Positions 15,369 to 23,871 are shown, numbered from the stretch's first letter. The stretch: 64,000 bases of DNA from Synechococcus sp. MU1643 (GCF_020514095.1 NZ_VTKY01000001.1:310001-374000); one strand, 5' to 3'. Notes: generated by a model from the sequence alone, not told the origin. Numbers and translations are program-made.

Positions 15369-15548
15369 TCAAAGGCCCTGGGACTGCTGGCGCACGATCC
15401 AGGCTGATGCGGCTTGCTGTTGTTTCCATGCCACCAACAGCTCTTTGGCAATGCTGCGTAGGGCTGCAAGGTCATCCGAGTTGTCGATCTCGCGTGAGAA
15501 TTTCTCGACTTCAAATTTCTGGCCCAGAGTCAACGCGATCGGTTCCAT
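15369..15548 (-). CDS. Small NblA-like helical protein (59 aa)
   Basis: MEPIALTLGQKFEVEKFSRE followed by DNSDDLAALRSIAKELLVAW and a Gln/Ala-rich helix. It is clearly related to 2376..2600 (shared Q-[KR]-F, F-x-REID, DL..LR.[IV][AT]K). The LTL-x-Q-x-F start is like NblA adaptors that direct phycobilisomes to Clp protease. The assignment is tentative because the C-terminal ClpC-binding segment cannot be confirmed by eye. Confidence 0.65.
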   Translation of the reverse strand: MEPIALTLGQKFEVEKFSREIDNSDDLAALRSIAKELLVAWKQQQAASAWIVRQQSQGL

Positions 15549-15687
15549 TGGCTTGTGGCTTTGTGAGCGGAACGTACCCGAGAACTTTTATTGCTGCAAA
15601 TCAAAAACGTAGTACTTGCAACCGATTTGAGGAAAGAATGCTCATCTCAATGCATTGCTGTCATTACAGAACATTTCTGAATACCGC

Positions 15688-15944
15688 TGATCACTCGGAT
15701 CGCAAAGGCTTATGGCCTTAGAAAGCATGTATAGGCCTGGAGCTGATGCGTTTCTCCTGGGAAAAACATCTGGAATTGTCCAGGAATGTAGCTGTTGCGT
15801 CAGACAAGAATCAGGGCATAGCTCTTGCGCTGATGGGTGTTGCTCTGACCATGCTGGCCACAGATCTTCTGTCCCATGAGTTGAAGGCATCAGCCTTGCC
15901 ATCGTCCAGGGCTTAATTCAGGGAAAGTCCATCCCGTCTTCATT
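15688..15944 (+). repeat. 257-bp tandem repeat, unit 1
   Basis: Begins TGATCACTCGGATCGCAAAG and runs to the start of unit 2 with matching blocks throughout (GGCTTATGGCCTT, TCTGGAATTG, CAGGAATGTAG, AATCAGGGCAT). Carries an intact small gene (15746..15916). Confidence 0.75.
15746..15916 (+). CDS. Small protein (56 aa) in tandem unit 1
   Basis: MRFSWEKHLELSRNVAVASD followed by a hydrophobic helix (IALALMGVALTMLATDLL) and a short polar tail. The ORF is intact here, while the second unit is frameshifted, so this is the working copy. Probably membrane-associated or amphipathic; unknown function. Confidence 0.6.
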   Translation: MRFSWEKHLELSRNVAVASDKNQGIALALMGVALTMLATDLLSHELKASALPSSRA

Positions 15945-16201
15945 TGATCACTTGGATTGCCAAGGCTTATGGCCTTTGAATTCAGGCATCAGCTTGGAGG
16001 TGATGTATTTCTTCTGGGACAAATATCTGGAATTGGCCAGGAATGTAGTTGTCGTCTCGGCGACAATCAGGGCATGTCAATTGTGCTGGGTGTATCACTC
16101 TCACCATGCTGGCGGCGGAACTTCTGGCCCATTTATTGAAGGCCTCAGTCTTGCCGTCCGACAGAACTTGATTCAGAGGAAGTCCATCTCATCTTCATTG
16201 T
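15945..16201 (+). repeat. 257-bp tandem repeat, unit 2
   Basis: Start codons of the two units are exactly 257 bp apart (15746 and 16003). Sequence has drifted by substitutions and small indels, so the duplication is not recent. Confidence 0.75.
16003..16171 (+). pseudogene. Frameshifted copy of the 56-aa gene in unit 2
   Basis: Starts MYFFWDKYLELARNVVVVS in one frame, continues as DNQGMSIVLGVSL in the next, and as LTMLAAELLAHLLKASVLP in the third before the stop. Two indels therefore separate three conserved blocks. The conservation of each block suggests the gene worked until recently. Confidence 0.7.
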
Positions 16202-16467
16202 TGTCGTCTTCCCGGGATTGAATCCACAGGGCTGAGAGCGGAAAAATGAAGCAGCTGGCAACTAGGAATTCCATTTGCTTTGGGATTTGATGAATCAATA
16301 ATCAGTTAAATTCCAGCGGCAAGCTGTATCAACCGCTGTCGTTTTTTTGAATTTGGTTGTCGATCGATCCGTTTAATCGAGTTGAGTACTTGTGCTTAAT
16401 CAGCCCATGCTGATCAAGGTGACACCCGCTACAAACAACAGAACAGACAACACCAGCAAGCCACTGT

Positions 16468-16704
16468 TCATCGGTTGCTGGCGCGTTTGATCGAATCCAT
16501 CCCGAGGCGTGCAGCACGGCGCCCCAGCCCCAGAGCTGCTTGGGCGGTGCTTTTGATCACATCCTTGGCGGTGCTGCGTACGCGGCGGGGGCTGCGTTGC
16601 ATGGCATCAGGCCAGGATCCCTCAGGCCAGCGCTGCACTCGGCGGCTAACACGGTCACCCAGTTGAAGCAGGGAACGACGCAGCCTGCTGGCCACAGCTT
16701 TCAA
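16468..16704 (-). CDS. Small very basic protein (78 aa)
   Basis: More than 20 Arg/Lys: MKAVASRLRRSLLQLGDRVS ... SPRRVRSTAKDVIKSTAQAALGLGRRAARLG. Long helix with positive face, as in nucleic-acid-binding or DNA-compacting small proteins. That role is inference only. It could also be a highly biased chance frame. Confidence 0.5.
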   Translation of the reverse strand: MKAVASRLRRSLLQLGDRVSRRVQRWPEGSWPDAMQRSPRRVRSTAKDVIKSTAQAALGLGRRAARLGMDSIKRASNR

Positions 16705-16888
16705 GCAACAACATCAATGTGCTGGCTCCACATCAATGCTGTTGTGCCAAATGACACGAAGGTGGCTTGCCGCTTGGTCATTGCGCTGTATTCCTCAGTT
16801 GAGGGATACAACCACCCACACGGCTCCCCCAACTGAGGAATGTGGAATCCAATCGCTTGTTGCTGAATAAGGAAGCGCGCCGCCGGTT

Positions 16889-17137
16889 GTGATGTCTCCT
16901 CTTTATGGACTAATTCTTCAGCGCAAGAGCGAGCTGCAGACCGAAACGGTGCAGGCGGTCGATGCCGCCCAGGCCTGGCGCCTGGGGCGTGAGCGAATCC
17001 CCACTGCATCCGTGGTGTTGTGCGTCGGGATGGTGGGCGTGATGGCTCTGCAGCTGAGCTATCCAAACGCCGTTAGAAGAAAAGCATTCGTAAATGCTTG
17101 GGATGGAGCTGCGGCTCGAGTAGCGCGCGTTGCATGA
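16889..17137 (+). CDS. Uncertain ORF before the dead response regulator
   Basis: 82 codons beginning MSPLYGLILQRKSELQTETV with a hydrophobic middle (VVLCVGMVGVMAL). It overlaps the start of the response-regulator pseudogene and may be chance or a remnant. Listed because no better reading exists for this stretch. Confidence 0.25.
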   Translation: MMSPLYGLILQRKSELQTETVQAVDAAQAWRLGRERIPTASVVLCVGMVGVMALQLSYPNAVRRKAFVNAWDGAAARVARVA

Positions 17138-17676
17138 AGCCATCGACGCGACGGCGCAGTTTTTCAAGACCAGCGGGTGGCGGCCTGCTGCGGTGATCGC
17201 CTCATCCTGGCTTGCCTTTGTCTGGCGGAACCGATTCGTCGTGCCGTGGTGGGGGCTGCCACCACTGAAGAGGAAGGCTTTGAGCTGGTGCTGCGCCATC
17301 AGCCGAGCCTGCTGATCTGCAGCTCGGATCTGGAGACCGGCTACGGCATGAACCTGCTGCGGCAGGTGAAGGCGGAGCTGCCCACCTGTCAGCTGTTGAT
17401 CGTGCTGGTGCGTGAAACCCAGGCCGTGGTGCAGGAGGCGATGCAGGCCTATGCCGATGCGGTGATCTTCAAATCAAGCCTCGGCACCGGCAAGGGTGAT
17501 TTCGTTCAAGCCCTTCACACCCTCGCTGAAGGAGGTGTGTATCTCCCCGAGGAGATACGCCAGCTCGGTGCAGCCCAGGCGCCGCAACGAACCTGCCGCC
17601 CTTGATTGAAGAGCTCACCGAGCGGGAGCTGGCGGTGATGGCGTTGCTCTACGGCCTGATCGATCCCCTCGGCTGA
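17103..17676 (+). pseudogene. Decayed NarL/LuxR-type response regulator
   Basis: After MELRLE an in-frame TAG occurs; then LHEAIDATAQFF in that frame moves to QDQRVAACCGDRLILACL in another, around a run of five T near 17160. The receiver-like middle (PSLLICSSDLETGYGMNLL ... LLIVLVRETQ ... AVIFKSSLG) is intact. A second shift near 17590 leads to IEELTERELAVMALLYGL, the first helix of a LuxR-type HTH, then a stop. One stop, two frameshifts and a missing HTH end mean it cannot bind DNA. Confidence 0.75.
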
Positions 17677-17779
17677 GCCCTGGGGGGCTGTTCAGTGATC
17701 GCCTGTTCGGTGATCACGGGTGTGATCTTGCTTCGGTTGCCAACGCTCGATCCATAGGGTGTCTGGTTGCTTTTGTGTA

Positions 17780-18013
17780 ATGTCCGAAGAAACCACCAAC
17801 CAGCAGTCCTGTGGCGGCAAGAAGCGGGCGATGCTCGCCTATGGCCTGGTTCAGATCTCTGCCACCGTTGTGTCGGCCGTGTCGTTGGCGGCCATTGCTT
17901 TTGGCCTGTGCGCCGTGAAGCAGGAGAGCCGCCTGTTCAACGGCTGCGTTGAAACTGTTATGGCTGAGGGCCGCTCTCAAGCTGAAGCTGTTCGCTACTG
18001 CAATGGCGGCTGA
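17780..18013 (+). CDS. Small single-TM protein (77 aa)
   Basis: MSEETTNQQSCGGKKRAMLA then a transmembrane helix (VQISATVVSAVSLAAIAFGLC) and a short soluble tail with Cys residues (NGCVETVMAEGRS, YCNGG). The start at 17780 is preferred to 17759. It lies 200 bp before the phycobilisome linker on the same strand. Unknown function. Confidence 0.6.
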   Translation: MSEETTNQQSCGGKKRAMLAYGLVQISATVVSAVSLAAIAFGLCAVKQESRLFNGCVETVMAEGRSQAEAVRYCNGG

Positions 18014-18213
18014 GATTCAAGACCAACTCTTCCCAAGGGTTGCGGCCAACACCCTTGAGAAGAGCCTGTGTTCTGGCCGAGACCAGGCCTTCGATTTGGC
18101 CCGAAGCAATCAACGCCTATTGCTGCTGCAACGCAGCTTTTAACTATTACTAAGTTCATCTCCATTGATGAAGCGATCGCCATATCTTTGACCTGATTTC
18201 ACTGTTTTCTCGG

Positions 18214-19086
18214 ATGCCAGCCCTGAAGTACAAGCGGGATTTCACCCACGAACAGCGGGTGTCATTCGCATTTGCGAACTCCGTAGATGCAGCCAAAAGT
18301 GCCAGCTCCAACAAGGGCAAGGCGGCATCTACACCTGCTGAGTACAAGCAAAACCAGTGCGCCGCTATGGGCATTGGTATGGGCCCCCGGATCCATGAGG
18401 AGTGCCCCTTCTCGGCGATCAACCACTCCTATGCCTCAACGGGCAGCCAGGCTCTAGAAGCTGCTATCACCGCTGGCTACAAGCAGGTGTTCGGCAACAT
18501 CGGTATCTCCGACAACCAGCGTCTCGTCTCACTGGAGGCTTTCCTCTGTGACGGCCGCATCAACGTGCAGGGCTTCATGGCAGGCCTGGTGAAATCTGAG
18601 CTTTACAAGCAGAAGTTTTTCCACGCCGTGTCTCCTATGCGCGGCATCGAGCTCACCACCAAGCACCTGCTGGGTCGCCCTCCGATCAATCAGAAGGAAG
18701 TGAGCGCTGGCATTCAGCTGATCGCTGCAGAGGGTTTCGACGCTTTCGTTGACAGCCTCGTTCGCTCGGAGGAGTACCTCGAAACCTTCGGAACCGACAC
18801 GGTTCCTTATCTGCGTGGCTTCAAGTCGGAAGCACGGGCTTCCTGCTCCACCTTTGTTGGTATGGCCGAAATCACTCCGGCCAATGCCAGCTCTGAAAAC
18901 GCCATGTACACCGGCCCTTCCCTGGTGAAGCGTTTCAGCATGGATCTCAATTCCTTCGCTGCTGCTGCTGTTTATTCAGATGACAGCGATCGTGGTGGCT
19001 TCTCCTACACGAACGCCGTCAGCAATCCCCGCAACGCTGCTTACCGCCGCATGTATGGCGGCAAGTTCAACTACGGCCGCTTCTGA
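18214..19086 (+). CDS. Phycobilisome rod linker, phycoerythrin-II type (290 aa)
   Basis: The central region (about residues 55-215) is a PBS-linker domain, with motifs such as EAFLCDGRINVQGFMAGLVK and FDAFVDSLVRSEEYLETFG. Linkers sit in the hole of phycobiliprotein hexamers and set rod order. Cys is at residue 49, the position reported to carry phycourobilin in the MpeC linker, so this is probably an MpeC/D/E-type linker of phycoerythrin II. It lies alone, away from any phycobiliprotein gene in this window, and is closed by its own terminator. Which Mpe paralogue it is cannot be told by eye. Confidence 0.9.
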   Translation: MPALKYKRDFTHEQRVSFAFANSVDAAKSASSNKGKAASTPAEYKQNQCAAMGIGMGPRIHEECPFSAINHSYASTGSQALEAAITAGYKQVFGNIGISDNQRLVSLEAFLCDGRINVQGFMAGLVKSELYKQKFFHAVSPMRGIELTTKHLLGRPPINQKEVSAGIQLIAAEGFDAFVDSLVRSEEYLETFGTDTVPYLRGFKSEARASCSTFVGMAEITPANASSENAMYTGPSLVKRFSMDLNSFAAAAVYSDDSDRGGFSYTNAVSNPRNAAYRRMYGGKFNYGRF

Positions 19087-19123
19087 TTCATTGCTGCTTG
19101 CAGCGATGAGTTGAGCAGTAAGG

Positions 19124-19151
19124 GCAGGAGGGGCAACCCTCCTGCTTTTTT
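19124..19151 (+). terminator. Intrinsic terminator of the linker gene
   Basis: GCAGGAGGG and CCCTCCTGC pair around GCAA, followed by six T. Located 38 bp after the linker stop. Confidence 0.9.
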
Positions 19152-19249
19152 ATGAGAGCCCCCACGTTTTGGACAGATATTTGGTGAGTATTTATGCTTA
19201 TTGCAAATGATTCTCGGTTTTGTAAAGTCTCGACTCTTTAATTGGGTCG

Positions 19250-19489
19250 ATGCATTACTTCGGGCTATTGGTGCATGAAAGCGGTCAAGTGACACCTCTC
19301 TTTGGTGCTGAAGTCCTCGAAGTTGCTGTCTCCAAATTCTTTGAAAGCTGTCTGAGAGTGGGATACAAGCCGATTGATGTTCACTTGCGGCTGATTAAAT
19401 CGGCGTCGCCAAAATTTCCAGCCGAGATCTGTCTGGATAAAAATCTGCTGGTGTCGGCTTACAACCTTCAGGTGGAAAATTATCAATAG
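19250..19489 (+). CDS. Hypothetical protein (79 aa)
   Basis: ATG at 19250 (MHYFGLLVHESGQVTPLFGA); mixed alpha/beta with a later DVHLRLIKSASPKFPAEICL segment. It ends just before the next gene, so the two may be cotranscribed. No family recognised. Confidence 0.5.
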   Translation: MHYFGLLVHESGQVTPLFGAEVLEVAVSKFFESCLRVGYKPIDVHLRLIKSASPKFPAEICLDKNLLVSAYNLQVENYQ

Positions 19490-19494
19490 CGTGT

Positions 19495-20163
19495 TTGTTG
19501 CCTTTGCTGCGTCTTGGCGACGGCAATGACATCTTGGGGTTGACCCCCGCTCGATGCTTTGTGGCCATTCCCGCCGACGCCAACCTCAAGCGGGCCCTCG
19601 AGCAGCTCAACGAGAACGAGGCGGCCGTGGCCGAGGCGATCAATGAAGCCCGCGCCGAGCACGCCCGCTGTGAACCGCCCCTCGCCGGGCCCGCCCTGCT
19701 GGAAAGCATCGATCAGCTGGCCAGTCAGCGCTCCCTCGACAGCCAGGATGCCGCGATTCTCTGCCACTGGCCCGATGCTGCCTCCATCGGCCAAGCCTGG
19801 TTCGAGCTCAAACACCCCGGTAAGAGCGTGCCCAGCCCGATGCTGGTGCTTGATGCCTATCTCGTTGGCGCCCCGCCGTTCCTGAGCAAAGCCCAGCGGG
19901 ATCTGGTGGGTGACTGGTACCGCAGCAAGGTGAGTGCCAATCCCGAGTACACCGATGCCGTCACCGGGGCGGCCAAGGCCTTCGTGCTGATTGGCGATCT
20001 CAATGCCAGTGCCGCCGGCATGGCCTGGCAGACGATCATTCCCGACCTGCTTGAGCAAGGCCATGATCTGGAGTTCAGCGTCACCAAGGAGCAGGTGACG
20101 GCGGCGGCGGCCCGTTGGATTGTTGCGGTGGCCGACACCTTCACGCCACCATCTCTGGATTGA
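19495..20163 (+). CDS. Conserved hypothetical protein (222 aa)
   Basis: TTG start; MLPLLRLGDGNDILGLTPAR, then a helical Ala/Glu-rich section and a compact domain (AILCHWPDAASIGQAWFELK, RDLVGDWYRSKVSANPEY). The plus strand is chosen because the overlapping 242-aa minus frame is Gly/His/Gln-rich as expected of a shadow. No catalytic motif recognised. It is followed closely by two more small genes. Confidence 0.7.
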   Translation: MLPLLRLGDGNDILGLTPARCFVAIPADANLKRALEQLNENEAAVAEAINEARAEHARCEPPLAGPALLESIDQLASQRSLDSQDAAILCHWPDAASIGQAWFELKHPGKSVPSPMLVLDAYLVGAPPFLSKAQRDLVGDWYRSKVSANPEYTDAVTGAAKAFVLIGDLNASAAGMAWQTIIPDLLEQGHDLEFSVTKEQVTAAAARWIVAVADTFTPPSLD

Positions 20164-20175
20164 CGCGAGCGATCG

Positions 20176-20400
20176 ATGGGTCTGCAGCTGGTTTCCGCCG
20201 ATTACCTCCACGACGACGGCATCACCTATCGGATCCGCCGAGACGCCCTCGAGCAGGACTTCACGATTGAGGAGAAGCGTGATGGTGCCTGGGTGGATTG
20301 CGGTCTGGATCAGGCGGTGAAGGATGTGAACTTTGCGGAGTTCAAGCGCCTCGGCCTGTTGATCAAGAAGGTGATGGACGCCGATCAGTGGCTCTCTTGA
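20176..20400 (+). CDS. Hypothetical protein (74 aa)
   Basis: MGLQLVSADYLHDDGITYRI and a later AVKDVNFAEFKRLGLLIKKV; small alpha/beta protein 12 bp after the preceding gene and likely in the same operon. Unknown function. Confidence 0.65.
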   Translation: MGLQLVSADYLHDDGITYRIRRDALEQDFTIEEKRDGAWVDCGLDQAVKDVNFAEFKRLGLLIKKVMDADQWLS

Positions 20401-20465
20401 GCGGCATCAATCCACAGCCGGCGCCCTAGCGCGCCAGGATGTAACGAATTCGTTACAAACCTCTC

Positions 20466-20720
20466 ATGACCGTCGGAGAAATCTTTCTGGAAAGCCTTTC
20501 CACTGGGGTGATCACCGAGCATGAGGTGAACTGGTTGGCCTCCCACCAGACCAACTTCGATCGGCCCGAAGAGGCAGCCGCCATCCGCCTTGGGCGCTTG
20601 ATGGATCAAGGCGAGATCAATCTGGGTTGCCGCCTGCCGGAGCCGATGCTGCGCCACCAGGAAGTGCTGGTGGACTGGATCGAACCCCTGGGCCGTCGCC
20701 GTCACCGTGCTGCAGCCTGA
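20466..20720 (+). CDS. Conserved hypothetical protein (84 aa)
   Basis: MTVGEIFLESLSTGVITEHE, then NWLASHQTNFDRPEEAAAIR and LGRLMDQGEINLGCRL. Helical, soluble, resembling small picocyanobacterial proteins of unknown role. Its 3' end overlaps the P450 gene end by 19 bp (convergent). Confidence 0.65.
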   Translation: MTVGEIFLESLSTGVITEHEVNWLASHQTNFDRPEEAAAIRLGRLMDQGEINLGCRLPEPMLRHQEVLVDWIEPLGRRRHRAAA

Positions 20721-21940
20721 ACCAGCAGGCCGTCTTTAGGAGTGGGGCTGGGGATCAGCTGCAGCGTCATGTCTTGATCCGGCTGCAGCTGCAGTTCCAC
20801 CGCCTCCAGCAGTCCCACAGCCATCAGGCGGATCTCCAGTTCCGCCAGGGCCTTGCCAAGGCAGACCCGTTCGCCACCGCCGAAGGGCAGCAGCGTTTGC
20901 TTGAACGATCCATCCAGGTGGCGTTGCGGCCTGAACGTCACCAGATCGTCGTCATCTTTGTTGGACGTCGGGCTCAGCACCACCTGAATCACGCTGCCTT
21001 CGGGAACGGCCACATCCGCCAGGTTGATCGGCGCGAGGCTGCGCCGGAAGAATCCCCCCACCGGCGGCGTCAGCCGCATCACCTCCAACACCGTCGCGTC
21101 CAACCGTGGTGATGTCGGGTCGTCCGCCAAGCCCTCGCGCAACCAGCGCTCCAACTCCGGGTTGAGCAGCAGGGCCCGGAACAGGCAGCTCAAGGACGAG
21201 GCGGTGGTCTCGTAGCCGGCAAACAGCAACAGCAGCAGCTGTTCTGCCAGGTCGTCATTGTCCAGGGGGATGCCGGCTTCATCCAGGCCGCCGCTCAGCA
21301 GATCCAGGCCTCCTTGGTTGCCCCCCGCTTGAAGCACTCTTTTGATGCGGTTTAGCAGCCGTTGGCGTGCCGCCATCGCCTTGGCGAAGGGGGTGCCCGG
21401 AATCGCCAGCGGAATCGAGAACAGCGCCCGGGTCCAGATCTCGAAATCGGCGAACAGTGCGTCACGGCTGACGCCATCCAACCCCAGCACCGTGGTGGCG
21501 ATCACCGCAAAGGCGAAACGCCGCATCCGCGCCGCCAGAGGCAGCGGTGTGTTTGTGCTGATTAACTCCTGGCAGAGCTCTTCCACCAACTTCTGGATGG
21601 ACGGGGTGTAGCGCGCCAGCGCTGCGCTGGAGAACAGCTGCCCCACCACGCGCCGCCTAGCCTTGTGGCCGGGGCCTGTTCGGTTGGCCAGCGATTGGCT
21701 TCCCAGCAGTTGCCGCACACTCTCAGGCCACCAGCCCTCGAGGGAGTCGCTTTGCCCCAGTAGATCGCCGATGGCCCGTTCGCCGCGGATGAACACCATC
21801 CGCTGGGCCAGCAGCTTGGTTTCGAACACATCGCCGTGGAACTGGAAGCGCCGTTGGGCGAAATCCGCCTGGGTGAAGAAGGCCAGGGTTTCTCCCAGTC
21901 CGCTCACGGCGCCCGTGGTGGGGAGGGGGGTGGTGGCCAT
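20702..21940 (-). CDS. Cytochrome P450 (412 aa)
   Basis: All hallmark motifs are present: the I-helix FAGYETTASSL, the ExxR pair in VLEVMRLTPP, and the heme-thiolate loop FGGGERVCLGKALAELE. P450s insert oxygen into substrates using ferredoxin-supplied electrons; cyanobacterial CYP120-type enzymes act on retinoids, which is a possible but unproved substrate class here. Normal full length. No redox partner gene is adjacent. Confidence 0.95.
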   Translation of the reverse strand: MATTPLPTTGAVSGLGETLAFFTQADFAQRRFQFHGDVFETKLLAQRMVFIRGERAIGDLLGQSDSLEGWWPESVRQLLGSQSLANRTGPGHKARRRVVGQLFSSAALARYTPSIQKLVEELCQELISTNTPLPLAARMRRFAFAVIATTVLGLDGVSRDALFADFEIWTRALFSIPLAIPGTPFAKAMAARQRLLNRIKRVLQAGGNQGGLDLLSGGLDEAGIPLDNDDLAEQLLLLLFAGYETTASSLSCLFRALLLNPELERWLREGLADDPTSPRLDATVLEVMRLTPPVGGFFRRSLAPINLADVAVPEGSVIQVVLSPTSNKDDDDLVTFRPQRHLDGSFKQTLLPFGGGERVCLGKALAELEIRLMAVGLLEAVELQLQPDQDMTLQLIPSPTPKDGLLVQAAAR

Positions 21941-22001
21941 CGCAGCTCGGTGTGAGCTGCCGTTCTAAGGCTGACAGTGCTGCAGGTGCTGGCTATCTCA
22001 A

Positions 22002-22280
22002 GTGGTGTGCCGCGCGTTCTCAGTGGAAGTCAAGTCCCTGGTTGTGGTTCTGGTTGTTCATCTAATCAGCGCTGGCCTTTCGAAAACCGTTGCCGCCCAG
22101 AAGGCGCGTAACAGCAACCGCTGGGCTGTTGCGGGTTTTCTCTTTGGTCCGTTGGGTCTGATTGCTGCCGTGGGCATGCCGGATCGTCATCAGATCGTTT
22201 ATCTCCGCTACCTGGCCGAGCAGCAGGGCTACCAACCCCGCCATGCCTGTGGTGGCCAGAAGAGCGAGACCGACGCCTGA
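22002..22280 (+). CDS. Small membrane protein (92 aa)
   Basis: First half hydrophobic with two possible spans (SLVVVLVVHLISAGL and WAVAGFLFGPLGLIAAVGM, a Gly-rich hairpin), then a soluble tail with His and Cys (RHACGGQKSE). The GFLFGPLG motif is common in small bacterial membrane proteins. Unknown function. Confidence 0.65.
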   Translation: MVCRAFSVEVKSLVVVLVVHLISAGLSKTVAAQKARNSNRWAVAGFLFGPLGLIAAVGMPDRHQIVYLRYLAEQQGYQPRHACGGQKSETDA

Positions 22281-22298
22281 GGATTTGCCGGAACCAGT

Positions 22299-22754
22299 TC
22301 AGCGGCAGCGCTGAAAGCGAACAATGCTGCGGGTCAGACCTTTGTCGGGCCAGTTGGGCATCACCCGCCAGGGGGTGTGCACCGTGAGCAGGTCGCCGTC
22401 GATCGCGAAAAAGCGGGTCTGTTCCGTGCCCACCCATTCCGGGTTCCATGCCACATCCACATGGGTGATCCAGCGGTGACCCTCGAGCCGGTAGATGCCG
22501 GTGTACGCGATCATGCTGCTTAAAAGGGCAGATCGCTCCTCGACGTTGCTGCCTGGTTGGCGACCCTCCGCCGAGAGCATGAAGGAGAGACGCCCCTCCG
22601 CCGTGAAGATCACATAGCCCGTGGGGTTCTCGCCCATCGGCGCGAAGGTTTCGCCGTTGGCTTGTTCTTCAACCTCGTAGCTCAACAGTTGCCACGCGCC
22701 ATGAACGGTGGGAGTGGTGATGGCTTGGGCGGGCTGAACTGAACTGACGCTCAC
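22299..22754 (-). CDS. Lipocalin-like domain protein (about 151 aa)
   Basis: A GTG at 22754 is preferred over the frame's first start because the lipocalin-like fold begins at HGAWQLLSYEVEEQ. Conserved features include NPTGYVIFTAEGRLSFML, AYTGIYRLEGHRWITHVDVA and a terminal LTRSIVRFQR, as in a beta-barrel small-molecule binding family. Convergent with the preceding membrane-protein gene. Confidence 0.8.
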   Translation of the reverse strand: MSVSSVQPAQAITTPTVHGAWQLLSYEVEEQANGETFAPMGENPTGYVIFTAEGRLSFMLSAEGRQPGSNVEERSALLSSMIAYTGIYRLEGHRWITHVDVAWNPEWVGTEQTRFFAIDGDLLTVHTPWRVMPNWPDKGLTRSIVRFQRCR

Positions 22755-23164
22755 AACTGAACCTGTTCCTGAGCGGCAACCTATCGATCGTGATCTGGCT
22801 TTGACAGCAACAAGTAAGGCATTCCTCGGCAATTGATGCCATTGAATGCCGATCCAGTAGCAACAACAACGAAAGTGATCAGCACACGCTCCAGGTGTCG
22901 ATGGCGCTCTGACGCAGAACCCGGGGATGGCTGAGGGGTTCTGCCTTGAAATGCACCACCGGCTTTTGGGTTGTACTCACCAACCATCCGCGGGTCATCT
23001 CAACTCATTGGTCGGGGGCCAACTGTTTGATGCTGAGGGCCTTTCAAACCACCCACACATGCTGATTTTTTGTTTTCACAGCAAATCAACTGAATTCAGT
23101 CTTTTTTCCCCTTGTGACCAGCACAATATTTGTTCTAATAGAGAAGTCATGACCTCAAAGACCC
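22755..23164. other. Intergenic region upstream of cyAbrB
   Basis: About 400 bp without a gene. The last 100 bp are AT-rich and include TTCTAATAGAG, a possible -10 region for the regulator gene, but I cannot define a promoter with confidence. Confidence 0.35.
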
Positions 23165-23530
23165 ATGCTTACCGGAGCTGAATTGCTCAACCGCGTCAAG
23201 GAACTTGGTGATTGCGCCAAGACAGATCTGGCCAGAGGTTGTGGTTATGTCGTCCAAAAGAAAGACGGCTCTGAACAGGTGAAATTCACCGCGTTCTACG
23301 AGGCTTTGCTGGAGGCCAAGGGCCTATCGTTTTCCACCGGTGCATCCGGTGTGGGCAAGGGAGGTCGCAAGCTTTCCTACAAAGCTGTGGTTCAGGGCAA
23401 TGGCAATCTCTTGATCGGCAAGGCTTACACCGCCCTGTTGGAATTGCAGCCCGGTGATGAATATGAGATCAAGCTTGGACGCAAGCAGATCCGCCTGATT
23501 CCCGTTGGCGGCTCCGAAGAAGAGGATTGA
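23165..23530 (+). CDS. cyAbrB-type transcriptional regulator (121 aa)
   Basis: Matches the cyanobacterial AbrB pattern: MLTGAELLNRVKELGD, AFYEALLEAKGLSF, and a C-terminal swapped-hairpin region (LELQPGDEYEIKLGRKQIRL). cyAbrB proteins bind DNA broadly and influence nitrogen and carbon gene expression. Full length; single gene with its own terminator. Confidence 0.92.
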   Translation: MLTGAELLNRVKELGDCAKTDLARGCGYVVQKKDGSEQVKFTAFYEALLEAKGLSFSTGASGVGKGGRKLSYKAVVQGNGNLLIGKAYTALLELQPGDEYEIKLGRKQIRLIPVGGSEEED

Positions 23531-23554
23531 TCACCGGTTCAGCGCAAACATCAC

Positions 23555-23595
23555 ATTCCCCCTGGTTCCTTTAGGTTTCACGGGGAATTTTTTTG
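23555..23595 (+). terminator. Intrinsic terminator of cyAbrB
   Basis: ATTCCCC pairs with GGGGAAT around a roughly 20-nt loop, followed by a run of six T. It overlaps the leader of the next gene. Confidence 0.6.
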
Positions 23596-23601
23596 GCTTC
23601 G

Positions 23602-23793
23602 ATGCCCTATCAACCCACCAAGGAGCATCTAGACCATCACATTCCAGACGCGTTCAAGAGCATCAACGGCCTGATGCGTCAGCTGAAGCAGGACATTGGC
23701 ATGGATGACCGCTACATCGCCCTGATGCTTGATGCTCTGTCTCGGGAGTATTCCGCTAAGCAGCCGAGCCGCGATGGTTTCGGCTTTCGTTAA
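23602..23793 (+). CDS. Small conserved hypothetical protein (63 aa)
   Basis: Start set at the ATG at 23602 (MPYQPTKEHLDHHIPDAFKS); helical, with GMDDRYIALMLDALSREYS. No family name known. Confidence 0.6.
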   Translation: MPYQPTKEHLDHHIPDAFKSINGLMRQLKQDIGMDDRYIALMLDALSREYSAKQPSRDGFGFR

Positions 23794-23871
23794 ACGTCAA
23801 GCGGCTGGGTGAGCAACCCGTTCCCACCAAGCTGTTGCTATCAACCTGTCGAATGGTGTCTTCTTCCAACA

